Below, piece after piece: positions 15,038 to 23,016 of a DNA stretch of 64,000 bases (within the stretch, counting starts at the first letter, position 1; every line of letters starts with the position of its first letter). The DNA comes from Acidobacteriota bacterium (lineage in GTDB: Bacteria > Acidobacteriota > Terriglobia > Terriglobales > Acidobacteriaceae): positions 124,001 to 188,000 of the forward strand of contig JAFDVW010000013.1 of assembly GCA_018268755.1 (NCBI GenBank). Reading direction: 5' to 3'. The notes beneath the pieces were generated by a model. It had not been told where the DNA came from, ran no database searches, and saw only the letters and a list, made by a program, of their open reading frames with translations. The position numbers and the translations under genes are program-made.

Positions 15038-17092
15038 CTACCGGCCAATTGACACAGTCACCGGCTTCATGGATGTTGCTTTCACCCAAATCACTAAGTC
15101 AGTTCCGTCCAGTCTGTGGTTAAAACCTGTTTTGACTTCATCCGGCGAAAGTGTTTTTCCCCCAAAGGTAATGTTGGATGCTCTTTCACCCCAATCTTTA
15201 ATAAGGAAAGCAGGATTGACTAGGGGAGATTGCTCACTTGCCTCAAGGGTGAAGTCCAATTTCTGATTGCTGTTGGATTCGGTTCGACTCAAGATGTAGG
15301 CCTTCTGGGCCGGATCAAATGTTCCAGTAAACCCTTTCGACGAGACCTTCACAGCTGCCGGTTGTAACCAAGAACGATCCAGCGCAGCCAAATCCGAAGT
15401 CGATTGCTTGCCGAGCCCGAACAAGAAGTAGCTGCTTTTGGTCGGGCCAGGACCTTCCACCCACGCATGATTTGGATCGGGCGACATTACCGCAGCGCTG
15501 GCAAACCGGTCGGGATACATCGCATATCGCCCATCGGTCGGCGCCTGATTTACAGGCCAGTGATCCCATACAGGAAAATGCGAATATTCCGGTCGAAGTT
15601 CAGGCGGCCATCCATAAGGACCCAGCTCCGTTCCCGGCTGGTAAACATAAAATGGTTTGTACTCCGAATTCAGATTGAGGATAGCGATGTTTGCGTCAGC
15701 TGGTTGATTAGGGAAGGGAAATGGAGGCGACACGGGATCCCATGAATAGGTCCGACCCTCTCCTTTATTGTTCGCGATAGTTGCTGCCTGCAAAGAAATA
15801 TAATCTTCCGGCTTCTTGCCGGGTTCTATCAGCAGAGTCGGTTCCGTGAAGCTGTACTGTTTTCTAGTACCGTGAATGGTTCCGTAACGGACAGCCACTC
15901 CATCGGGATAAATGTAGAAATATTCATCCGCCCAGTCTCCCCACCCGGTCAGGGGATCGACACTGGAAATCTTTTCGACAACATCGACCAGCGCATATCT
16001 CCAATGCAGAACCACGCGAGCATCTGTGTTTTCGACAATGCTGATGTGCGAGGTCATATTGTGCTTGTCATTCATGTGCTCGGCGGTACCAACTTTCGTT
16101 CCGCTTTCGAAGCTCTGGTCGCCAATCCAGATTCCATTTTCGGTGACCATACCTTCGCCAAAGTTGGCTCCGCGCCAGAAGACGTAGTGAAACGGCTGAT
16201 CAGCGAAGCCGACGACAACGTCTGAATAAGGACCGCTCCGCCATAGAGCATCCCACTCCGGGTACAACTTCAACTCGGTGTAGACTGCGCCAAAGCGTTT
16301 GGTGGCAGGAAGCACGGGCCAGTGCCGTTCCGCCAGTGTGGGTGCGTCAGAAGGTTTAGTTTGTTCGTACGTGCTGCTAATTTCCTGTTCGTCTAATGCG
16401 CGATCGTAGATTTTAAGCTCATCAAGAATTCCATCCAACGAACTGAAAGCCGGAATAGCGGCGGAGAGCCGTACGATCGCGGTAGGAGGAAGATCCTCAA
16501 AGTTTCTGCCGATTCTCATCCCAGTCTTGGGTGCTGCATCCATGCGTCCTGTGAGTGCGAGTTTGCCGGCTGGTTTGCCATCTATGTAAAGAGCGATGCC
16601 GGTGGAAGAATCATACGTGCCAACGATGTGCACCCACTTCTTCAGCGGAATGCGTGTCTGTGAGATGCAGGTTTCCCATGTAGACCAAACGGAAAGTTGC
16701 AGGCCAAGATGGCCTTCCGCATCGATCCCAAAGTAATAGCCGCTGTGGCGTGCTTTTTCCTGATCTACTATGGCAAGCCAATTCCACGGATAGGATTGCA
16801 GCGCCACCCAGGCCTCGACAGTAAAATGGTTCGCAAGCTGAGGAACATCCTCGGGTGCGCGCTCAATGACGGTGGTGAAACCGTCAAACTTAAGCCCAGA
16901 ACCGGAAATGCCTCTCACCCATTGCGAATTGTTCAAGATATTGTCGGTATGGCCACTCGCTGTGTCTTTGGTGACAGTTCCTGATCCTTCGTCAAATTTC
17001 CACCATGCGACTGGGGCCTTGGTTTGGGCCAAGGCCCCAATCGAGCCGGCGACAAAAAGTAGCGTCAGCGTGATCTGGGAAAATATTTTCAC
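15038..17092 (-). CDS. Exported LamG-domain protein, function unknown (paralogue 1)
   Basis: A 684-residue protein with a signal peptide (cleavage near ALA-QT). Residues about 25-245 form a LamG/concanavalin-like domain (WWKFDEGSGTVTKD, FTVEAWVALQSYPWNW, IDGKPAGKLAL, LDELKIYDRALDEQEI). The remainder is a large region I cannot assign: RFGAVYTELK, HYVFWRGANFGEG, VVLHWRYAL, GWGDWADEYFYIYPDGVAVR and a beta-rich C-terminus. It is paralogous to the gene immediately upstream, with which it overlaps by 4 bp. Concentrations of W, D, E and Y in the conserved core suggest a carbohydrate-active enzyme, possibly a lyase or hydrolase, but no known catalytic motif is certain. The stop is 2 bp from the convergent GntR stop. 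Confidence 0.8.
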   Translation of the reverse strand: MKIFSQITLTLLFVAGSIGALAQTKAPVAWWKFDEGSGTVTKDTASGHTDNILNNSQWVRGISGSGLKFDGFTTVIERAPEDVPQLANHFTVEAWVALQSYPWNWLAIVDQEKARHSGYYFGIDAEGHLGLQLSVWSTWETCISQTRIPLKKWVHIVGTYDSSTGIALYIDGKPAGKLALTGRMDAAPKTGMRIGRNFEDLPPTAIVRLSAAIPAFSSLDGILDELKIYDRALDEQEISSTYEQTKPSDAPTLAERHWPVLPATKRFGAVYTELKLYPEWDALWRSGPYSDVVVGFADQPFHYVFWRGANFGEGMVTENGIWIGDQSFESGTKVGTAEHMNDKHNMTSHISIVENTDARVVLHWRYALVDVVEKISSVDPLTGWGDWADEYFYIYPDGVAVRYGTIHGTRKQYSFTEPTLLIEPGKKPEDYISLQAATIANNKGEGRTYSWDPVSPPFPFPNQPADANIAILNLNSEYKPFYVYQPGTELGPYGWPPELRPEYSHFPVWDHWPVNQAPTDGRYAMYPDRFASAAVMSPDPNHAWVEGPGPTKSSYFLFGLGKQSTSDLAALDRSWLQPAAVKVSSKGFTGTFDPAQKAYILSRTESNSNQKLDFTLEASEQSPLVNPAFLIKDWGERASNITFGGKTLSPDEVKTGFNHRLDGTDLVIWVKATSMKPVTVSIGR

Positions 17093-19164
17093 TGGATCTC
17101 CACCGTGACAGGCTTGGTGGATTCAATGTTCATCCACACAATTAAGTTCGTGCCTTCGAGAGAGTGCTCATGACCGAAGCGGTAGTTGGGTCCCCAAACG
17201 ACAGACTTCCCGTCCACTTTTAGACGCGGTGTGCCGGTGCCCCAATTCTTCACCAGAAGCGCCGGGTGAATTGCCGGAGAGTCTGCGGTTGCCTGCAGAG
17301 TGGCATGTAATGCAGAGTTGGCATTGCTGCGTGTAAATACAAATGCGCGTTGTGTCACATCGTATCCGCTGCTGGAAAAACCATCCCCTTTGATCTCAAC
17401 CTTGGCCGGAGAAAGCCAGGACTTCGCCAACGGAACGAGGTCGGCCGCCGGCTTTTGAGTTAAGCCGTGTAGCATGATCTTGGTGATCGAATTGTCCGTC
17501 TTCGAAAGAATCTGTCCCTCAAAATGGGAAAGGGAAGTGTGAGAGGTTTTGTCCGGAGCGGTTGCGGAAATTCCGCTCGACTTTACCTGCTGTACCGGCC
17601 AGTGGTTCCACCACTCAAACATCGAGTAAGTTTTTTCGCCTGTGTAAGGGCGGCTCTTTGCGGGGGGAATAACGATCTGAAATGGCTTCCAGGTTGATTT
17701 CAGGTTTACTTCCTGAATGTTTGCGCTGGGCCATTTATCGCCTTTTTTCGGTGGATTTGCCCAGGAGAAAACTTGCGTCTCTCCTTTCATGTCGGACACT
17801 GAGAGCGCGTCTACATTGATATTGTCTTCCGGACGCGTGCCCGGGGCATTGATCACGATGGTTTCCTGGAACTCGCGGCCCTTTTGCAGGTTCGAACTCC
17901 ATGCTGTCCCCAAGCGAACGGCAACGTTATCCGGATAGATTGTGTAGTATTCGTCAGCCCAGTCTGTCCATCCGGTATACGGATCAGGATTCGCGCAAAT
18001 ATATTGTTCGACTTCACACAGGCCATAACGCCAGTGCACGATTGCGCGAGCGTCGTTGCTTTCAATAATGCGGACGTGCGAGTAGCGATTTTGTTTGTCT
18101 GACATTGGCTCGCAGTCTTCGCCGAGTGGGCATCCAGGGCTGCCGCCGGTCTCCATGAACTCGTCGGTGTACCACTTGCCATTCTCTGTGACCCATGCCG
18201 GAACGTAACTCGTTCCTTGCCAGAATACGAAGCGAGTCGGGGACTGATCGAAGCGAACAACTACGTTTGCATCCGGTCCCACGCGGCGCGGCATGTCCCA
18301 CATCTCTTCAAACTTCAAGTCGGCATAGTACGCGCCAAAACGGCCGGGACCGGGGGGCCCGGAGGGAAGCTTGGGGAAATCCAGAGGATCAGCGGCAGGT
18401 AGATGTACTTTGGAAAAGTCAGCAGCAACCTCGGTATTACTCAAGCCACGGTTATAAACCCGCAAATCATCAATGATGCCGTCGAACGAATACCACACAG
18501 CAAACTTGGGATGGATCCATTCGAGCGGTAAGGTGGCCTGACGTACTCGCCCGATAATCAAATCCTGTCCGTTCGCGGGAGTAATGGGGCCTTGCGCGGC
18601 TAGTTCGCCGGCCAGTTTTCCATTGATGTACAAGCTTAGCCCGTGGTTGCCTTCATAGGTAGCAGCGATGTGCTGCCACTTCTTTAGCGGCAGAGGGTCT
18701 TTTGTAACAACTTCCTGGAACTTTCCATCAATGGAGACCTTAAATCCAACATGACCGAATGCATCTACGCCTACGGAGTAGCCAAGTTCTCCACGCAACT
18801 CTTCTTCGCCACGACTCTGGTCGATGATGGGGACCCAATTCCAGGGATAGGTGCTTACAGCCACCCATGCTTCGACGGTAAGAGCATCGGAAATATGCGG
18901 GGCATCGTGTGCCGCTCTAGTGATAGAGGTGGTTTCTCCATCAAAGCGAAGTGCCTGACCGGAAAGTCCGTCTACATGTTTAAACACTCCGCTGATTTTG
19001 TCGTCGGTCCCTTTCACCGAGTCGCGCGCGACGCTTCCATCCTTTTCGTCAAATGACCACTGAGCAACTAATCCTTCCGACTGGGCGAAGGAAGTTGCCG
19101 TGGCGAAAAGACAAGCCAGAATAAGTAGGTGGAAAAGCCGCGTGCTAAAGCTGAAAATGTTCAT
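17089..19164 (-). CDS. Exported LamG-domain protein, function unknown (paralogue 2)
   Basis: A 691-residue protein with a signal peptide (core FHLLILACLFATATSFAQ). The LamG domain (about 30-255) has LVAQWSFDEKDGSV, LTVEAWVAVSTYPWNW and IDDLRVYNRGLS. The downstream core is colinear with paralogue 1: RFGAYYADLKFEE, RFVFWQGTSY, AIVHWRYGL, GWTDWADEYYTIYPDNVAVR. It is first in a two-gene operon; CAGGAGCGGGG precedes the ATG. Its promoter at 19255-19283 and a perfect palindrome at 19229-19247 tie it to the sugar regulon. The exported location and neighbouring TonB receptor and fucosidase point to work on a polymer or oligosaccharide outside the cytoplasm. Confidence 0.8.
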   Translation of the reverse strand: MNIFSFSTRLFHLLILACLFATATSFAQSEGLVAQWSFDEKDGSVARDSVKGTDDKISGVFKHVDGLSGQALRFDGETTSITRAAHDAPHISDALTVEAWVAVSTYPWNWVPIIDQSRGEEELRGELGYSVGVDAFGHVGFKVSIDGKFQEVVTKDPLPLKKWQHIAATYEGNHGLSLYINGKLAGELAAQGPITPANGQDLIIGRVRQATLPLEWIHPKFAVWYSFDGIIDDLRVYNRGLSNTEVAADFSKVHLPAADPLDFPKLPSGPPGPGRFGAYYADLKFEEMWDMPRRVGPDANVVVRFDQSPTRFVFWQGTSYVPAWVTENGKWYTDEFMETGGSPGCPLGEDCEPMSDKQNRYSHVRIIESNDARAIVHWRYGLCEVEQYICANPDPYTGWTDWADEYYTIYPDNVAVRLGTAWSSNLQKGREFQETIVINAPGTRPEDNINVDALSVSDMKGETQVFSWANPPKKGDKWPSANIQEVNLKSTWKPFQIVIPPAKSRPYTGEKTYSMFEWWNHWPVQQVKSSGISATAPDKTSHTSLSHFEGQILSKTDNSITKIMLHGLTQKPAADLVPLAKSWLSPAKVEIKGDGFSSSGYDVTQRAFVFTRSNANSALHATLQATADSPAIHPALLVKNWGTGTPRLKVDGKSVVWGPNYRFGHEHSLEGTNLIVWMNIESTKPVTVEIQ

Positions 19165-19228
19165 GGCCCCGCTCCTGGAAAATGTCGTCGAACGAAATCG
19201 AATTGAACTGGGTATGACGATAAAGGTT

Positions 19229-19247
19229 CGATTGGATCATCCAATCG
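19229..19247. promoter_or_regulatory. Perfect 19-bp palindromic operator
   Basis: CGATTGGAT-C-ATCCAATCG has 9-bp arms around one central base. It covers about +1 to +20 relative to the LamG-operon promoter, the usual place for a repressor site. The ATTGG-N5-CCAAT core is repeated at 19409-19423 and, imperfectly, at 14084-14098. Confidence 0.7.
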
Positions 19248-19254
19248 CTCCGGG

Positions 19255-19283
19255 ATTTTATGCGCTTTGATGTTGAGTGTCAA
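19255..19283 (-). promoter_or_regulatory. Sigma-70-type promoter of the LamG operon
   Basis: On the minus strand, -35 TTGACA (plus 19278-19283), 17-bp spacer, -10 TAAAAT (plus 19255-19260). The start of transcription should fall near 19248, at the edge of the palindrome. Confidence 0.75.
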
Positions 19284-19367
19284 TGAGGCTTTGTATGGGT
19301 ATTTATGGGGATTCAATACGCCTTCTTATTAAATGAAGGCGGCGCGACAAAATGCTGCGTTCAGTGC

Positions 19368-19397
19368 TTGACAGTGAAATGAGGCCAATGATACTGT
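19368..19397 (+). promoter_or_regulatory. Sigma-70-type promoter of the first TonB receptor gene
   Basis: -35 TTGACA at 19368-19373, 18-bp spacer, -10 TACTGT at 19392-19397. Predicted start near 19404, leaving a leader of about 58 nt to the ATG at 19462. Confidence 0.65.
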
Positions 19398-19408
19398 TTG
19401 GCCGGAAA

Positions 19409-19423
19409 ATTGGACGGACCAAT
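19409..19423. promoter_or_regulatory. Perfect ATTGG-N5-CCAAT operator
   Basis: ATTGG-ACGGA-CCAAT lies 11 bp downstream of the -10 box of the TonB receptor promoter. It is the same core and the same relative position as in the divergent LamG promoter. Confidence 0.65.
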
Positions 19424-19461
19424 ATATCTTTAAGCTTTTCGACAACCGGGGAACGAGGGGG

Positions 19462-22400
19462 ATGATTATGGGCAACTGGATGACAAGTATTCGTCGTTCG
19501 TTGTTTGCAATGTGCTTGCTGGCCGGCATCATTTCAATCATGTATGGAAACCGGGTATACGCGCAAAGTGCGGCGGCACTCAATGGATTGGTGAAAGATG
19601 CTACCGATGCCGTGCTGGTGGATGCCAACATAAAGTTGACCAATGCCAGAACTGGCACCACGCAAACCCGAAAGACGAATTCCACCGGTCAATATGTATT
19701 CGTAGATGTGCCGCCAGGCAGCTATACGCTGGAAGTCAGCAAAGACGGGTTTGCGAGCCAGAAGCACACTGAATTCACCTTGGAAGTAAACCAAACCGCG
19801 CGGATCGATATAACGCTGCAAGTAAGCGTAACCGCAAATAGTGAAGTGAGCGTAATCGCCGAAGCGACGCGGCTCGAGACTTCCACGGCCGAGTTGGGAA
19901 ATGTGGTCGGCACTCGCCAGGTAAACAACCTTCCCCTAAACGGACGCAACTTTACGCAACTCATGTTGTTGGCTCCTGGCATGAGCCCGGCGAACCCATC
20001 GGGAAACTCCAGCGGATTTCCATCCAAACCGATTGGAGCGTTTGTTTTCCCTTCGGTGAACGGTCAGACAAATCGCAGCAACATGTATTTGCTCGATGGA
20101 ATCAATAACTACGGATCCATTCGCGATACCTATGCGGTCCAGCCTACTATCGACGATGTGATGGAATTCAAGGTGCAGTCGCACAACGATGAAGCGCAAT
20201 TCGGGCAGGTGCTGGGGGGAATCGTCAATCTGGCAACCAAGTCGGGCACGAATTCATTTCACGGCACGGCGTGGGAATTCATACGCAATGATGCATTGGA
20301 CGCCCATAACTATTTCAATTCCGACAAGACCCCACTGAAGCAAAATGAATTCGGGTTTGCCATTGGCGGCCCGGTACTGTTGCCGCACTACAATGGGCGC
20401 AACAAAACATTCTTTTACGGCTCCTACGAAGGATTTCGTAATCACACTTCGGAGCCGTCGCTTTATACAACTCCTACGGCCGATCAACTCAATGGCGATT
20501 TCAGCGCGATCGATTCGCAAATTTACAACCCGTACAGCACGCATCCTGATCCCGATCCCGGGAACGCCGGCGGATTTATTCGCGATCCTTTTATGTGCGA
20601 TGGTACAGGCGCCGCCCTCCCTACGAATCCTGACAACACTCAGGCCGTAGGAACGCCGTGTAACATCTTGCCGACAAACCTGTTTAATCCAACCATGCTG
20701 AAGTATGCGCAAGAAATATTCCCAAAACCCATCAACACTGGGGTGGAAGGAACCAATGGACGCGACGGGTCTCCCAGCATCATACGTCAGGATCAGATAT
20801 CGTTACGGCTGGATCAACAATTCACCGAACGCGATCGTATCTTTGTGCGTTATACCGAAGCATGGCAGCCCAATTCTGTATCCGGCGGATATCAGGGGTT
20901 GGTCGAGAACACGAAAACTACCAGTTATAACCTGGCCGTCAATTACACGCGAAGTTTCGGGAACAGCGCTGTCATGCAATTAACAATGGGGCGGGTATCC
21001 GCAGAGTTCGACACCAACCCAACGTTAAAGGCGCCATCAGATTTCCTGACCAGCACGGGCTTTACACCGAACCTGTATAACCATCAATTGAATGGTGTGG
21101 ATAAAGCGTTGATCCCGTCGGTCAATGTCGATGGTTATCTTGGCGGCGCCAATTATGTCGGGCTTTTGCACTACTCGAACATTTGGGAATACAAAGGTGA
21201 TATTTCCAAGGTCAGCGGGCATCATTCATTCCGCATGGGCGCAAGTTTGGCTACGGACGGATGGGAGCAGCCATTTTTGGGGTCGGAAGTCGATTTCGAA
21301 GGAATTCAAACTTCCTCTTTGGGCGCAAACGTGGACGGAGGCGATGGCATGGCCTCCATGCTTTTAGGTGTGCCAACTTATTCTGAAGTGGACAATGTCT
21401 ATTCGTTGCTGCATGGCGGGAAAATTATCGGAACTTATTTTCAGGATCAGTGGCGAGTGTCCGACCGGCTTACTGTCAATCTTGGGCTTCGTTATGATTT
21501 GACCGTCAATCCGCGGGAAGGGAAATCTTCCAATGGCAGCGATATCACCGGCAACATGGATCTAAATAACGGCACTTACGTGCTCCAGAAGCCAGCGCCG
21601 GCTTGTTCCGCATCGCAGCCAGCACCCTGCTTACCCAACGGAACGTTGCCCGACCATGTTGTCATCGCGAAAAACGGCAAGCTGATCCAGGACAACTACG
21701 ACAATATCCAGCCACGCATTGGCGTGGCCTATCGCCTTACTGACAAGATGGCCTTGCGTGCAGCCTATGGGCGGTTCTATGACAACTGGGCTGCGGTCAC
21801 GCAAAACCAATCGAATTACACACAAAGTTGGCCCAATGTAGCATTCTTGAGTGGTGAGGGTCTAAACGACCCATTTCCGGATGCTTTCGCAGAAGATCCG
21901 CTTCATTTATCGGGAGGTACGATCGTACCTGCCGATGATCCATTCGGCCAATCAGCTGGATTTCTTGATCCTCGCATGAAAAACCCTCGTTCCGATCAGT
22001 GGAATGTGGGCGTCCAAAGACAACTGACAGCTAATTCGGTGGTGACTGTGAATTACGTGGGTTCAAGGAACTCACGTGAATCCATTTCATTAACGGGCAA
22101 TGCAGCGACGACGTTCGGAACTGGTGATCCGCAACTACGTGCTCCTTATCCATATATCCTGCCGCAGGCTTATGTGCGGGGTGTTGGCAAGAGTCACTAC
22201 AACGCATTGCAGGTCTCATCCGAAATGAAAACAACCAAGGGATTAAGCTATTCGTTGTCCTACACGTATTCGAAAGCGATCAATTATGGCTGTAACGGAT
22301 ATGCGGGGGGCTGCGATGTGCAGGATCCAAACCACTTCGAAAATGACAAGGGCCCGGCCGGCTATGACTTGCCCAATATATTGTCTGGAAGTTGGGTGTA

Positions 22401-22905
22401 TGACCTTCCATTCGGAAGAGGCAAAAAGTGGACCACGGGAAACCGTGCGGCCGATTACATTGTTGGAAACTGGCAGGTGAATGGAATACTGTCTCTCGCC
22501 AGCGGCACTCCGTATGACGTCCAGCTCTCGCAACAAATATCGAATCTCAACAATGTTAACGGTGTTGTCCGGCCGAATGTGATCGGAGACCCGCACGCAG
22601 GCGCCACCAAACTGCGCCCTATCACTGCAGCTGCTTTTGAAGTTCCTGCCACCGGCACGATCGGTGATATGAAAAGAAACAGCCTGCGCACGGATTGGCG
22701 GCGGAATCTGGATCTATCGATATTTCGATCTTTCCCCATTACCGAGACGAAACGGCTTGAGTTCCGTTTTGAGGCATTCAACGCAACCAACACTCCAGTA
22801 TTCGGTACCCCAAGAACTAACTTGCTGAACAGCAATTTTGGTCAGGTGCGTTCGACCGCGAATACGGAACGGCAGTTGCAGGGTGCTCTTAAGTTCTATT
22901 TCTAA
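19462..22905 (+). CDS. TonB-dependent receptor, Oar-like, with N-terminal carboxypeptidase-regulatory domain
   Basis: An 1147-residue outer-membrane receptor. After the signal peptide (cleavage near VYA-QS) a carboxypeptidase-regulatory-like beta-sandwich runs to about residue 115 (LNGLVKDATDAVLVDANIKL, VPPGSYTLEVSKDGF). A plug domain follows (LPLNGRNFTQLMLLAPG, YLLDGINNYGS, GGIVNLATKSGTNSFHGT). The rest is a long 22-strand-type barrel ending LQGALKFYF with a terminal aromatic. Such receptors import oligosaccharides or other large nutrients with TonB energy. GAGGGGG precedes the ATG. It is followed by a fucosidase gene and shares the operator of the LamG operon, so a fucose-containing glycan is the likely substrate. 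Confidence 0.9.
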   Translation: MIMGNWMTSIRRSLFAMCLLAGIISIMYGNRVYAQSAAALNGLVKDATDAVLVDANIKLTNARTGTTQTRKTNSTGQYVFVDVPPGSYTLEVSKDGFASQKHTEFTLEVNQTARIDITLQVSVTANSEVSVIAEATRLETSTAELGNVVGTRQVNNLPLNGRNFTQLMLLAPGMSPANPSGNSSGFPSKPIGAFVFPSVNGQTNRSNMYLLDGINNYGSIRDTYAVQPTIDDVMEFKVQSHNDEAQFGQVLGGIVNLATKSGTNSFHGTAWEFIRNDALDAHNYFNSDKTPLKQNEFGFAIGGPVLLPHYNGRNKTFFYGSYEGFRNHTSEPSLYTTPTADQLNGDFSAIDSQIYNPYSTHPDPDPGNAGGFIRDPFMCDGTGAALPTNPDNTQAVGTPCNILPTNLFNPTMLKYAQEIFPKPINTGVEGTNGRDGSPSIIRQDQISLRLDQQFTERDRIFVRYTEAWQPNSVSGGYQGLVENTKTTSYNLAVNYTRSFGNSAVMQLTMGRVSAEFDTNPTLKAPSDFLTSTGFTPNLYNHQLNGVDKALIPSVNVDGYLGGANYVGLLHYSNIWEYKGDISKVSGHHSFRMGASLATDGWEQPFLGSEVDFEGIQTSSLGANVDGGDGMASMLLGVPTYSEVDNVYSLLHGGKIIGTYFQDQWRVSDRLTVNLGLRYDLTVNPREGKSSNGSDITGNMDLNNGTYVLQKPAPACSASQPAPCLPNGTLPDHVVIAKNGKLIQDNYDNIQPRIGVAYRLTDKMALRAAYGRFYDNWAAVTQNQSNYTQSWPNVAFLSGEGLNDPFPDAFAEDPLHLSGGTIVPADDPFGQSAGFLDPRMKNPRSDQWNVGVQRQLTANSVVTVNYVGSRNSRESISLTGNAATTFGTGDPQLRAPYPYILPQAYVRGVGKSHYNALQVSSEMKTTKGLSYSLSYTYSKAINYGCNGYAGGCDVQDPNHFENDKGPAGYDLPNILSGSWVYDLPFGRGKKWTTGNRAADYIVGNWQVNGILSLASGTPYDVQLSQQISNLNNVNGVVRPNVIGDPHAGATKLRPITAAAFEVPATGTIGDMKRNSLRTDWRRNLDLSIFRSFPITETKRLEFRFEAFNATNTPVFGTPRTNLLNSNFGQVRSTANTERQLQGALKFYF

Positions 22906-23016
22906 ATCGCTCCTCCGTAGGATAAAGATAGCTCCTCAATGTGCCGGTGTATTAGCCTAGAATCCTAAAACGCCGGTACATTGTGAGACCAGGTCCCAGC
23001 AGAGGAGGCCGTACGA

